Positions 37,211-49,454 are shown, counted from the stretch's first letter. The stretch: 64,000 nucleotides of DNA from Armillaria gallica (GCA_037576215.1 JBANDB010000001.1:8184001-8248000), one strand, 5' to 3'. A program made the numbers and translations. Notes: generated from the sequence alone by a model not told the origin.

Positions 37211-37266
37211 TCGGATGTGGTGCAGTGGCTCCGAAGACAGTAGGGGTTCAATTCCCTGTGTCCGAA
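37211..37266 (+). repeat. tRNA-like module
   Basis: TCGGATGTGGTGCAGTGGCT is followed by B box GGTTCAATTCC (37245-37255). TCGGATG pairs with TGTCCGA using a G-T pair. A T6 run begins at 37287. Confidence 0.65.
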
Positions 37267-37576
37267 CTAAATGTGAATATTCGTCCTTTTTTATGCACGG
37301 TCCGCACTTGCCTATGTGTAGCTCTAATTCCCAATTTTAGCCCCAGTAGCAGCACTGAGAAGGTTCGATTTTCCGTATCAAATCGAGCACGCCCTGCCCA
37401 AGTTTGCGCTCCAAATACTGTAATCTATCGTGTTCGTTCTCTTTATGTAGTAAGTTAGCGATTGTTACGAGATATGCTCAGCGCAATCACTAGTGCTACC
37501 GGAATACAGATCTGAACAGCCCTTGATTCAGAACTGTCCCTGTCCAACCTCTAGTACAACAATCATCTTTGTCAAG

Positions 37577-37636
37577 GAGGGTGATGTAACAGCGATTAAT
37601 ATTGTGTCTGTATGGGCTTCAACTCCCTAAGTCTGA
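37577..37636 (+). repeat. tRNA-like module
   Basis: GGAGGGTGATGTAACAGCG, then GGCTTCAACTCCCT and GTCTGAATTA. The T6 run is at 37665-37670. The hAT element inserted 62 nt past the module's end. Confidence 0.55.
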
Positions 37637-38345
37637 ATTAAACACGCGCAAATGCAATACTTGGTTTTTTGATAGAGTTGTCGGTCATGAGCTTGATGTA
37701 GTGATGCCGCCGGCTCAGCTAAAGCCGGCAAGCTGACTGAGCCGAGCTGGCATTTTCCGAGCCGCGCTCCAAATGCTGGCTCAGAGCTTCGTGCCGCTCG
37801 ACTCCGTATTTTGGCGGCTTGATTTCGGCTTGAGCGAGCTAAGCTGCGAGCTCGTTTCCTAATTGGGACATTGACGTGTCCCTTCTGACTCCCAACGTCG
37901 CTACCCCCCAATACTGCGTGCGCTGACAGCAGAGGCTCTGATTCGGGTTTTATCTTCACGGACATGTATCTAAGGACCTTCTCACATGCCAATACAGCCA
38001 GCCTTTCTCAAAACTCGAGTGAATATGACAGATTTTTCCGCCTACTTTATCAGACCGATGCCAGATCTACTTCAAGCCGTCTTCCTGGGCCCTGGAGCTT
38101 TGTCAAGACTGAAGTTTGAAGACCTGGCAAGTGGTAAAAGAAGGGAGATAGTGCTTGATGGGTTGTCATTGGTGTGTATACTGTCCAATTTCATGTCCTC
38201 TTCACTTACAACATGTATCCAGTAACACCGTCTTTACAAATTGCCGCTGTCTCAATGTTTAGCAACAGTCAATGTCTATGTCTTCGCTGGCAGCAAAAAC
38301 CCGACCCAATTTTTCCGCAAAAATTTCCGCAGCATTGTATAAAGG

Positions 38346-38353
38346 TATAAAAG
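38346..38353 (+). promoter_or_regulatory. TATA box of the hAT transposase
   Basis: TATAAAAG, 43 nt upstream of the transposase ATG at 38389. Confidence 0.6.
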
Positions 38354-38388
38354 CCTGCGAACACCATTTGACTTAGCACCAGCATGCA

Positions 38389-41300
38389 ATGGCACCACGC
38401 CGTGTAGAAACTGACAAGTCACGTCCTTGTGGGGGTGTCCTTGAGGTTGAAGGCTTCGAAATAGAGGGTATGCACTGCGACCACATCCAAATGCCATCTA
38501 ACTGACACGGCCATGTATAGGGATCGATGTAGCTGGTCCTAGGCGAAGCAAAAGAACAGCTGCAGCTTTGTCAAAACAAGGTACCAGTTTCCACTTACTA
38601 GTGTTGAGCGCATCTCATGATTATTTAGCAGCAGAACCGAAACAACTGTCACGGACCAAGGCGACTTCAAAAAGTCTTGAGGTGCCTATAAATGAACCAG
38701 ACCATTCAGGTATGTCGTGCTGGACATACTTTAAGAGCACATCTGATTCCTAGTTTGCAGAACCCCATTCTAATTCTACAACTCATGCAGCCAGGAAGAG
38801 TCGTAAAAAAGCAGGACCGAAGACATCGACAAATGTAGTCCCTGAAGAATCCGAAGGTAGCTCTCACTGTGGTCAACCACATCACCAGGAAGACCCTTCT
38901 GAGCTCACAGTCCCTGATGCTCGAGTGCGGATACCTTTATCTCAACGTGCGTGACATATGCCAGTCTCTTGAACAAAAAATGCTTATCACGTACATTAGG
39001 CATGACAACCATACAGGAAGACAACGAAGAAATAAATCCATTCGCGCCTACCCTTCCATCTTCATCGCCGCACATACTTGAAGGTCCATATGACTTTGTC
39101 TCACCACCATCAACACCCTCCCATTTGCATTCTGCTTCGACGCCCTCTCGTCCATCTGCAGGTGGTACAATGGCATATAGGTTTGTTCACTTTGAAGAGC
39201 CATCGGTTGTGCCATCATCACCAGCCAAATCATTATCATCACCATCGCCATCATTGGCATCATCACCAGCCAAATCATTATCATCACCATCGCCATCATT
39301 GGCATCAGCTCCACCATCGCCAGCGTCTGTATCCACATCACCTCTATCTTCGGCAAAGGATCGCCGTGATGCAGACGATGTATGGCCATTTTATCTGGAG
39401 GAAGGTGATCGCCGGGTTTGTAAGCTATGTCGGTGAGTACAGCTCCTTGTACTCTATTGATGATCATTGTGCTCACTCTTAATTCATCAGGGCGGGCGAT
39501 AAGCATAAGAATGCCAAGGAAAAGACTTATTCCATGAGTACAGGGACAACGAGCCTTCGCCACCATCTCATAAGAGAACACCTCAAATTGTGGGTTTCCG
39601 CTTGTGACAGACTCAACACATCGATCAAGGGCAATGGGACAAAAGCCGCTGAGAAGTTCCGAAAAGCAAATGGTATGGCAACACCTTCGGATACCTCATG
39701 TAGCGACATTTTGTCTGTTCCCAAATTCTCCCATGATGCGTTTATCGATGCCATTGTAGAATGGATTATTGCCGACGATCAGGTATGTAATTTCTTTCTC
39801 CCCTGATTATATTGCCCATACCGATGTTTCCCCAGTCAATCAATGTCATTGAGTGCCCACAACTCCGCTGAATATTTCTCATGCTTCGTGAAGAGCTGAC
39901 TGATACAGATATTCCACACCGTACATTCATACGTGCCCGGGTTATTCAGACATGGGAAAGGTACATTTCAACCCTCAAGGGAGAAATGGAAGTAAGTCTT
40001 TACATTCTTTCTGTTTCAGTATGATTTTAATTCTTTGCGACCTCAGCACTCTATGGGTAGCATATCTCTTACAATGGATCTCTCCAGCGACCTCAACTTA
40101 GTGAATTACATGGCTGTTACAGCGCATTGGATGGAACCCATTGGTACTGATGCCGATGGCCGTACAATCGTTCGTCTACGTTCAGACCTTATCGGGTATC
40201 ATTGTGTTCCTGGTCGCCATGAGGGCGAACATCTTGCTGCTGCCGTTCTCTACATCACTGATCGTGTTGGCATTACAAGTAAAGATCGAAAGCGCCGACT
40301 GAAGGTAGGCAAGATCCTATATCAGATTATGCACACGCATTGATTCTCTACAGCTCGGCTGGATTACAATGGACAATGCAGCTAATAATGGGACATTTAT
40401 GGTCTTTCTAGAGCGAGATTTGTTGCGCCGTGGGTTTTATTTCTGTGCCATCGAGAAGCGGATAAGGTAAATAGTTTTTAAATCTTGTGATATCATGTAT
40501 TGACTTGGCTCTAGATGTTTCGCTCATATCGTGAACCTTGCTGCGAAAGCAGTTATATCTGCTGTCACAGCATTAAACGCTGTTCTTCTTGAGGGTATGT
40601 ACGCATTCAGCACATTTAAGTATGATCTTTACCTACATTTCAGAGAGCATGGACATCACTCGGGACCCTGTAGCCGCTGTTAGGGCTCTTGTACATGCGG
40701 TGAGATCAAGCATTGATTTATCCGAAATGAAAATAGACTTATTGGAGTAGATTCGAGGCTCATCGCTCCGCCGGCACAGTTTTTCATCTGTTCTCAAGAC
40801 ACTTGATAAAAAAGTCCTCCAATTAATTCTTGACGTTGATATTCGGTGGTCATCAACTGATATAATGATTGAGTGTGCAATCCAACTCCGGGAGGTAGGA
40901 GGGTATATTCTTATTGTGTTCATTGCTTATTTGTTGCTAGGGAATCGAAGTATTCTTGGGCAAAAGGGATTTTGCTGACCTTCGCAGACATCAGCTCTCA
41001 GATGAGGAATGGAAAGCATTGAACATTATCCATCAGATTTTGGCTGTATGTACATATTTTCTTCTCAGGTAACTCGTGAGTCTGCTTAATTGCCTTGCTA
41101 GATACCGCATGCATTTCAACAGAAGTTATCGGCTGACAAGACTCCAACTCTCTCATTGGCAATTCCAAGTTTCCGACGCATGATACAAATCTGGCAGAAT
41201 ATGAAGGTGACGTTCCCTCAGGCAGCATCAGCACTTGATGAAGGTCTTGCCAAACTTGAGACTTACCGTGAGCAAACGGATGTTGTTCCGGCATATACAT

Positions 41301-42067
41301 TAGCAACAAGTAGGTTAAAACGGCAAGCTCCTTGGTGATATACTAATTATATTGTCTCAGTCCTTAACCCTAATGCAAAACTACGGTGGTTCAGCCGTTA
41401 CATGCCAGCAGAGGAGGATGAGGCCCAGCAGTTATTCTTGCGCAAGGTTTGTCTTGAGCATCCTGTGTTCCTTTTTCTGACATGTTCTGTGTAGCTTCGA
41501 GAGTACCGGTCTTTGACCTCATTCCCACCAACACCTGCCCGGTCACAAATACCAGATCCCCGTGGCAATCGCTGGGCAGATGATCTACTCGGTGACAATC
41601 TCTTTGATACCACGATGCATCCGCAAAGCCTTGAAGCTGAAGTTGACGCCTACCTGTCTGATGTCAAAACTAGTCACGATATTGTGAAATATTGGCAGGT
41701 AAGCTTGTTTGTTGAAGTCCTTCAGCATCTCGTTGCTCATCAGTTCCAGGATAATAAACTCGTGTACCCAACAATATTCATGATGGCTATGGATATCCTC
41801 CCAATTCAGGGAACATCAGTATCTTGTGAGCGTGTCTTTTCCTCGGGAAAGGAAACGGCTACAGCACGACGGAACCGGCTATCACCCGAGTTGATGGAAG
41901 CTCTTCAGATGTTGAAGTTTGCTTTCAAACGGGGTCAATTTCTTAACTTTACAGAAGGAACATCTAAGGAGGCTGAAGTTGTAGCTTTAGAAACTTTACT
42001 TGCAGAGCAGGATAGAGTACCAGAGGACGTAACAGCTTTTATTGAGCAGCTACACACTGTAGATTGA
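38389..42067 (+). CDS. hAT-family transposase, one internal stop
   Basis: Seventeen exons join in phase: 38389-38467, 38521-38580, 38629-38709, 38761-38946, 39000-39432, 39491-39782, 39836-39991, 40047-40304, 40354-40466, 40515-40594, 40644-40699, 40751-40894, 40941-41045, 41102-41309, 41361-41446, 41495-41698 and 41744-42067, for 955 codons. An acidic and Ser/Pro-rich N-terminus contains a 15-residue unit repeated twice (39213-39302). A BED-type zinc finger follows (CKLC with HHLIREH), then the RNase-H-like core (MDNAANN, CFAHIVNLAAKA). The C-terminal dimerisation region has YPTIFMMAMDILPIQGTSVS then CERVFSS. One in-frame TGA at 39869-39871 interrupts otherwise family-like sequence; it fits a CGA to TGA change. 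Without suppression this copy is not autonomous. Confidence 0.9.
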
Positions 42068-42342
42068 ATTTTATACTGTAGTTACCTATTTTGGAATCGA
42101 GCGCAGCGCTTAGTGGAAGCCGAGCGGAAGCCGAGCTGAGCAGACAAATTTATGCACAGCTTGGCACAGCTAAAAGCTATATAAGGGAATAAACTGAGAA
42201 AAGCTGACTGGAGCTGAGCTGAGCTGAGCGACAGCAACACTAGCTTGATGTCCTGGATGTGCCACTCGCACTGAGATTAAGCGAAGTGAGCATTATTTTG
42301 GATGGTCCAACCTCCTCCCATTGCAAGAATATGCTTAATATA

Positions 42343-43430
42343 AAATCGAGTACTAGAAGTATTTCATCTCGCCGATATCGCTAAGGAGAACATCGTGCTC
42401 GTCGATACCAATCTTCTTGCACTCTTCAGCGAGCCACTTCGGTGGCTCGGTAACCTCTTCGGTTGTTAAAATTACATTCTGGAAAGAGTTAGGGCCACGA
42501 AAGAAAGGTATAAACAATCGCTCACCCCAAGGCATCACAGCGGTCATTCTCGCCCTGATATCCTTGAAGATACGCATGCTATCCTGTGGTGCGCAATGTA
42601 TAGCTGACATGAATATCGCGGTTTGTATGTCTTAGCCAAGCATCAGTGTCACGAAACACCAACAAGTACTGCACACACCTAACGGGAATCATCGCTAGAT
42701 CAAAACTACCGAAACGCTGCCTAACTTCCTTGAATGTGGGTCATACTAGTCTCGCCTGTTCATCGTCCCAATCCTGGACAGATCGGTACCCGGTGACACC
42801 AGCGAAAGAAACATTCCTACTGTCACCCTCGATAGTCCAACTAGGCCATCATGCGCCATGGCTGAGGATGGCATGTACTGGTCATCCTGATCATGCTAAC
42901 AAGAACATCAGCTGCGGCTAAGTCAAATAATGAGCTGCTCACCAAGATAGTGACCAAGTCCACCTCTGGTACTTGCACGGCAGCTCGACATACCTCTTCG
43001 GGCTGAGTTACTGACTAGGCGACTGAACACTGGGGTTGAACAGCACCCTTGCGCCCCTACCTAGTGCGGGAACTGGACGAGAAAACACGTGTTCCAAACC
43101 ACATCGCCTTGATGTCACCTTGATGCTCCTCTTCCGTGCCCCACGTTGGCGTCCTTCTGACTAGGGAAGAACAGGGCTGTTTCGAGAAGCATGGGGGAGC
43201 TACCAAACAATTAGCGATGAAATATCAAGAGTAAAAATACACACCATACTCAGCCCACTCATCCTCCCGTTTCCTCCAGCCTGTCCACGAATTCCAAAAC
43301 CGTACTAGCTTTTCAGATGTCCAGCGTTGAGCGACCTCCTTTCCCTTTCTTTTCCTCGTTGATAATACGGATGCCGGCAGTCGAAAATATAGCTGTAGAT
43401 AAAGCTGCACAGTTTTCGAGCGTCAAGATC
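42343..43430 (-). pseudogene. NAPE-PLD-like pseudogene, copy 5
   Basis: The 3' exon is well kept (42353-42480; it would end SDIGEMKYF, against SDIGETKYF in the intact copy), as is [15 protein letters not shown]. The central exon with AQH and GDTGY is largely deleted (42780-42850). The micro-exon at 42879-42895 has splice sites but reads HDQDD instead of HNHYD. 5' remnants continue to about 43410. Confidence 0.75.
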
Positions 43431-43829
43431 TAAAATCTTCGCTTACCAAGGAGAGGTCGTGACGTGTTTCACGTGATCCCCGATTCTTTCCGAAGAATGA
43501 GGAAACGACAGAGGGTTATAGAAAGCCGTAACTGGTCGTGAGTAGTGCCAAACTGTCTGGACAGGGGCTATACTCCGGGTTGGCTTAGCTAATTTGCAGT
43601 GATTGGCAAGCCTGCGGCACGCTTCGGCTGGAATGCTGGGTGGCTGAAAATGATCGCCATTGTGGCTGAAGAATTCGCTCTTTCCGATTTCTTCCTATTG
43701 GTTTGCAGATATGGTATTTGCTCATCAAAAATTCCCTTGACATCTTTTCAGTACCAGGACTGACCAACTCCGTCATGAAACACTCCGCACTCCATCCCTT
43801 CTCTTTCATCTTTCTTGAACTTGTGTAAG
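43431..43829. other. Spacer
   Basis: 43468-43545 is the partner of the segment at 13908. No gene seen. Confidence 0.4.
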
Positions 43830-44524
43830 ATGGATGAACATTACGATGCTATTGGTCCACCAGGAACAAGCCAGCGAGACAGTGCCAGATTGCATCAACC
43901 AGCAAGTGTGCGCCAATATTCTCTTACAGACAATTCTCTTTGTCCTTTGAACACTGCGCTACTGAGCGTGCTTGGCATACTTGAGAAGGTACGAGAGGAG
44001 ACGAGTGTCTCTGGGAAGTACAGGTTCACAAGCATACAGTACGTCCTTGCTACGTCAATGACTGCCTTTTTGCTAAGTAATCACTCATCAGTGAGTACTG
44101 TGTTAAGTGTCAAGATTCAGCTTCAAGCTTCAAATATTCAAGACTCGTAGTATGTATATTATGGGCCAATGATTCTGTCCTGCCACGATGTTTCAACTTC
44201 CAGCAAGCAAGGGCACGGTGTTTGAAAGTGGTGCTGTTCTTGGGTGAAGTGGAGGATGCACGGGCGGGTGCATCATATGTACCTCTCATGCTGACGACCT
44301 TCATAGCTGATTTTTGCAACATCCAGACTCGGGACAGTTGGAACGGTGCCACCAATACAACCCATGGTATTTTTGGTGACGATGTTTGTGCTGCTGCAAT
44401 ATATCAACATCCTGTGAGCATTGTGCTATTATCAGTAGATACTTCTGGTTTTACATTTCAGCCTTCCTTGTCAACGGTTGATGCTCACGAGGGAAGCACC
44501 GCTGTGGTTGATGGTGCTGCCTGA
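43830..44524 (+). CDS. Unrecognised three-exon gene (candidate)
   Basis: Exons 43830-44090, 44204-44413 and 44462-44524 join in phase to 177 residues (MDEHYDAIGPPGTSQ at the start, GSTAVVDGAA at the end). Donors are GTGAGT and GTGAGC; acceptors are TTCCAG and TTTCAG. Residues 88-157 include CLKVVLFLGEVEDARAGASY. No family recognised and no signal peptide. It lies just upstream of an internally duplicated stretch, so it could be part of an unknown mobile element. Confidence 0.45.
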
Positions 44525-46020
44525 TGACCTTTTATTGATAAGTTGTGCTACTCCAGAGGTACATGCACTAATTGATATCTCGCTCCATTTTGGCTAATGG
44601 CCAGGTGTAAGACTTGATGTTGACAGTCGAAAGGCAGGGCTGAAGAGCATAAGGCTAAGGATTAATAGGTACGGCTGTGTTTTATTAGATCGGTACTATG
44701 TATGCTAATGTGGCATCTCTTATCTCAGGAATATCAAAACAGATGGGCTAGCAAGCTCAGGGTAATGGATAGTTATCTTAGCTGTTCTTGACAGAGTGAG
44801 CGGCACTGGTCATATCTCAGTATTTCAGCCAGACAGCCACCCATCAATAGCTTCCCCCAAGGTGTGTGGCCCGCTCATTCTGACTAATGACTGGGGTAGG
44901 ACTCGAAGTTGACAGTTGACAGTTGAAAGGCGTCATTGAAGGGTGTCAGGCTAAGGATACAAAGGTACAGAGACTTTGTTTTATTAAATTCATACATGGT
45001 AGGCTATGTTACTCTAGCACTATCGAATCGGATGGACAAGGAGGGTAGAGTTTTACATGGTGAGCTAGATGGAGCTTCGCAGAACGGTAGCATTTGGGCC
45101 CACTACTTACCTTGCTACTTGGTCTTTGCAGCTGCCTAAGTAATGGTTGTGAGGGAAAATGTGAGCTGGCGGCAGCTGCGCTGCCACCGAGCAAACTTTT
45201 TCCCCGCAACCAACCGGTGTTGTATATGCATTAATTTTATACATGTCATTCAGAATGCACAATTTTAATTTTGTCCAAGAAGTCTGAAAACTCTGCACTC
45301 TGTCAAGTGAAGAAACCCTCATGAGCTCAAGGTAGCGGCCTTAGTGATCTTTTGAAAATGAATCTGAAAAAAGAAAGAATCGGGGACCCGGCTTCTGCCA
45401 CTACTGGATACAATGTAATGTATGTGTCATGAATCCATGATTCTTGGTCCACCACTTTTCACAGTACCCAAGGTATACCTTATCGAGGGTGTCCTGGGTA
45501 GACAGAGAAACTATGGTATTCGCTCAAGAGCCTGAGAGAAAATGAAGGGGCCTGCTTTGGAGGCCCATAGAGACTGTCAGGGTGGTTATCTCCAAGTACT
45601 CCCCAGCTGGGATTTTTTTAGCATTCCGTTGACTGCTACAAGTACACTAACAGTGGAGGTGCAGGTTGTCAGGCTCCCTCTTTCCTCTTGTCACAACCCC
45701 TATGCTCATTAATCTGATTTTGACTGATACTAGCTCAGCATGTGATGTGGAGTAAAGTAATGGCCATTTACAGTACTTTTGTGTTGGGCTGACCTGCTTG
45801 AATTATATACCACACTCTGTTCTTCAGGTCTTCTGATTCTTTGTCCTTGGATATTAGGATCCACAAAATCACATTGTCGTCACCTCGGAAGTGCACTGTG
45901 CAAAGCAAGCAGTGTGAACACCGCTCAAGCAAGGTATCAAAGTCGTCGACTGATGACCGCTAGTTCTTATAGAAATGAATGGCATACGTATCAATTCAAG
46001 CCCTGGCTCATGATGGCAAG
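44525..46020. other. Unresolved stretch with a direct duplication
   Basis: About 44585-44700 and 44875-44995 are diverged direct repeats: both have a CTCATT- or CTCCATT-type start, GTTGACAGTYGAAAGGC and AGGCTAAGGAT before a GGTAC donor-like word. No gene resolved. Confidence 0.4.
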
Positions 46021-46022
46021 TA

Positions 46023-46274
46023 CTGTACTATTTTGACCTTAGCTTCATGGGGTGTTACGCGTTGTGCTATATGGCCAAATAACTAGAGGTTCATTCACTG
46101 AAAATGATGCAAACTTACTACATTTAGAGTGTCCAGCGCCAGCTGGACTCGAAATTTTAGCATTTTAAGCGCATACTACCTCTGTGGAGGGCTTGTTACG
46201 CGTTACGAAATACTGAGCTTCAATTCACGAGGCCCTGTTACGCGTTATGTGGATTAACGGTCGAAATAGTACAG
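46023..46274. mobile_element. TA-flanked MITE, 252 bp
   Basis: CTGTACTATTTTGACC at the left and CTGTACTATTTCGACC, inverted, at the right, flanked by TA. The internal word GTTACGCGTTRYG occurs three times. No coding capacity. Confidence 0.8.
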
Positions 46275-46277
46275 TAC

Positions 46278-46400
46278 ACCGACAACAATGACATACACCC
46301 ATCAGATGACGTGACATAAATTGAAAGGTTTCTGCCGTAGTGCTGGCCCTTGCCTTGCCGCTCTTCTTTGACTTCGCATGCTTTCTCATAATTGCCTAGC
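46278..46400 (-). pseudogene. NAPE-PLD-like 5' fragment
   Basis: Matches the 5' side of the family (compare 51560-51660): ATGACATACACCCATCAGATGA and the following CCTTGCC words. The rest of the gene is absent; the MITE at 46023 abuts it. Confidence 0.4.
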
Positions 46401-46659
46401 TCAGTGGATGGGTGCATAATGATTTTCTGCTATTGACTAGGACTGTCAAAATATACATCCAAAGATGCTTTACGTTTCTTTGCTCTTGCTGACCTTGCAT
46501 ACGACTCAAGCACGTATCCTTGTGGCATGTAATTCTCCCCCATCCTCCACGTACTGCCTTTCACATCTGGACATTTGGTTGTTCCACCGCGTCATAAGAT
46601 CCTTTTTCCTGTCGCAGCAGAATTACTCTTGGTTAAACCGTAAAAGGCCGTCTTCTTTA

Positions 46660-46705
46660 AATCATACTTACTCGCTTCGGGGTTCAATAAATTCCCTACA
46701 TCCCA
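46660..46705 (+). repeat. tRNA-like module remnant
   Basis: GGTTCAATAAATTCCCTACA is a B box with a 3-bp insertion. Compare GGTTCAATTCCCTACATCCC at 36198. Confidence 0.45.
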
Positions 46706-46844
46706 ATGTCTTTCCACCCTGGCGCAGTCCTTTTGCCTGCCGTACTGTCTCTCCTCGATATAATTCTTCTGACTTGGGACTTGTATCCAAATTGCTGGAT
46801 TGTGCGGAATATGCCACCCTGCTTCTTAGTGAGGGTAAGATCTG

Positions 46845-46901
46845 TTCAGATATGGTGTAATGGTTAGCACCCTTCTTCGGTTTCAATCTCCTCAATCCGA
46901 C
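46845..46901 (+). repeat. tRNA-like module
   Basis: TTCAGATATGGTGTAATGG then GTTAGCA is very close to the 5' half of fungal tRNA-Glu. The B box is damaged (GGTTTCAATCTCC). T-runs follow at 46907 and about 46916. Confidence 0.6.
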
Positions 46902-46967
46902 TTCAATTTTTCGTCTTTTTCACGGGTGGTCTTTCCAACTCCGTTTTCTACCCATTCGACATTGAAT

Positions 46968-48672
46968 CTATATAGTAAGTACTGTAAGAGTACTAGTTTT
47001 ATTGTTACCTGCCGACTTATCTTCATTTCTCCTCAATGATTCTAAAGACTTTACAGTTCTATGAGGTCGACAGTTTACACTGACTTCTTTCATGCCGAAT
47101 CCATTGAGAACCCTGAGGCACGCAGCATATAATAACGTAGCATATACCCTGCGAACACATTCACCATTATTCCGCCAGAACATTGATACGAGCGCACCTA
47201 TTTCCCCCCTAGTGAAGGGTCTACGAGCCGGGTCATCTGGGTTAACAAATAAGTAGATACCAACCATTGTTACAGCCTATATAGATTAATGGACGTAAGA
47301 GTTTGGACCAGCGTAATGTAATACCCCTACGGAAATCGATAGAAGGATAAGGCAGGGAAGAAATCCAGCAAAATCTGCATAAGAAAGAGTCAATCAACAG
47401 TTCGTGATCCACATCAAGTAGTACATGCCGAGCACATCGCCTGGAGTTGACACTTCAGTTGAGCCCAGTACAGATATTGAGAGGACACACTGAAACCATC
47501 AGGTGCTCCAGCCATCGAAGATCGAAGTTGGGTAAAGGCAAACACAGTCCCCGCTGGGACTACAACGATCTCATTCCGCTGTCGGAAGCCGAAAATTACA
47601 GTCGAAATCATGATGCAGCAGATCATCAGAGTAACGAACCCTATCCATGCATTTGAAACTGTCGATACGTCTAATGAAAGATGGAAAAGACAACAAACAT
47701 ATTGTAAGAGTGATAACGAGACAGTATCCGATGACAAGGGTGCTGCGTCGGATGGTCAAAGTTACATCAATGACTCTTTTTTCAGGTTTCACATCCTCCA
47801 AGTAAGCGGTGTCTTCATTGCCAACGTCAGCTGTGATTTTCAGCCCACTAAAGGAGGTTAGAGCTAGCGGTAAAGAAAGCAGGACGAATCTCACGGGAAA
47901 AGTGCAATGGCGGAAGCAAGAACTAATGAAACAGACTTGTTCGTTGAACTTTCTCGGGCAAAGGCGAACATTTGAGCGTTATAACTGGAACATCCGGGGT
48001 AAATTACATCTGATCAGTAAAATCTCACCAACTGGATAGCGTACCTATCAAAGGGATAATAGACCAGGCTGGCATGGCTGGACTCGAAGGAGCGGTCATA
48101 TACAATGAGGTTGGTGCGGAATATAGGATATTTGTTATGAGGATCGTAATCATGCACACCCGTAGGCCAATTCGTTGCGTTCCAAATGGACATGGGCGTG
48201 GTTGGCTTGTTCCTATTGTACGGACCGTGATCGTGACTGTCGGACGGAGATATATTTCTGCAAGGATATCACGGTATATTATAGTCTTCAAGAGTTTCAG
48301 ATGAAACGACTCACGCATCAAAGAAAATGTTGACTTTGGTACAGTTGCAAACACAGCTATCATCGTCGATGTACCACTCGACAATCATGGTAGTCTGTCG
48401 GATATCGGCTGAGACAAGGTTAGCACGAAGAGATATCTTTCAGTGGGATGAGTTGTGAATAATTCCTGATCAAGGAACCGTCTTACCGTTCTATCCGTGT
48501 TCTTTGCATCCTGAACGTTTCTGGTATAAGAAAGCTCCCCTCCAGGGCGTAATCTAATCCCAAGAGCAATACATATGCTTGGAACTATGATGACAAACGA
48601 CAGAGTCGTGACGAGGCAGCAGAAAACCCCGAACGGCCTTCGATGACTAGTTCTTTGCTCTGAGGATGGCAT
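46968..48672 (-). CDS. Four-TM membrane protein, DUF4436-like, paralogue 2
   Basis: Eight exons on the minus strand in phase: 48487-48672, 48315-48436, 48045-48257, 47895-47984, 47699-47847, 47491-47640, 47331-47374 and 46968-47276, 420 residues. All seven intron positions and phases match the paralogue at 18821-20353. Shared landmarks are ALxLRPGGExSY after the first membrane segment, SLVYYPFDR, VFGFRQRNEIVVVP-type sequence with FTQLRSSMAGAPDGF, and AVTMVGIYLF. The C-terminal tail is about 70 residues longer than in paralogue 1, which stops soon after the last membrane segment. An upstream in-frame start (48732) is possible; 48672 fits the TATA box. No lesions, so both copies may be expressed. 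Confidence 0.8.
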
Positions 48673-48738
48673 AGATCGTAGGAACGAGAGTGGTGGGTGT
48701 GCAGATTTTATGACAATACATAGACAAGTCATGCATAT

Positions 48739-48745
48739 CTTTATA
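48739..48745 (-). promoter_or_regulatory. TATA box of the paralogue-2 gene
   Basis: TATAAAG on the minus strand, about 66 nt upstream of the start at 48672. Confidence 0.45.
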
Positions 48746-48779
48746 GGTCTGTAAAAACACTACGATCCGTGAGCTTCGG

Positions 48780-49450
48780 CCTACATTTGAGCAAGTTTTG
48801 CCAGGGACTTACACTGTAACCGATAACTCCTACGAGATCATGGTGAGGCTATACGATAATGGAGAACATGCTGCCAGAGCCATGTTACATGGAACCCAGC
48901 GCTTGGTCACCGGATTGTATATTCCATGCATTCTGTTTAATAAGCAAGGTATTGCGCTCTCACCCGGACTAGGATACAAACATTAGTCGGATTAAACTGT
49001 AAAATGGTCGCCAGTATGTCCGCATGATTCGTAGGGGAAAGTCCAATGTGGGTTCAAACAATTGTACACCGAGCGCTACCAACTAGGGTTAGGGGAATTC
49101 ATGATTTCCCTCTCAAGAGGGGAGACGCCCGGCGATTCAAGTCCCTCATTGAATATATTAGTCCGCACCAGGATAACTCGTTTTTACAACCTACTTGATA
49201 TGAATTAGCATTTTATTTACGAACATAAGATCAAGAAGAATTGCAAGACGCAAGAGAAAAGACGATTACCTGCGGCAATCACAAGGAATGCGACTCAGGT
49301 ATTTGACAGTCACAATTCCGTCATCTTTCCGGATGTAAGCACCCACAACAGGCCAATCAGCATACGCAGGTATCTGAACTGACACCGGAACAAAAATGAA
49401 AGCCTTTTCCGGCTCCATCAGCATGTCTTGTCGCTGGCATCACGGAGAAA
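48780..49450. other. Spacer without a recognised gene
   Basis: Short frames only. Nothing supportable. Confidence 0.4.
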
Positions 49451-49454
49451 CAAG

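Larger units (their letters stand above)
37699..42242 (+). mobile_element. Complete hAT DNA transposon, 4544 bp
   Basis: Flanked by an exact 8-bp direct repeat GCTTGATG (37691-37698 and 42243-42250). Terminal inverted repeats read TAGTGATGCCGCCGGCTCAG and TAGTGTTGCTGTCGCTCAG. Subterminal regions are rich in GAGCTGAGCT and GAGCCGAGCT words, likely transposase sites. It encodes one BED-finger hAT transposase. The host site is in the downstream part of a tRNA-like module/NAPE-PLD-like block; flanks from other blocks (62911-62960) continue across the insertion. Confidence 0.95.

Noticed and set aside
39048..39581. 177-codon minus-strand open frame
   Set aside because: Antisense shadow of transposase exons; the Met-rich peptide comes from the 45-bp repeat.
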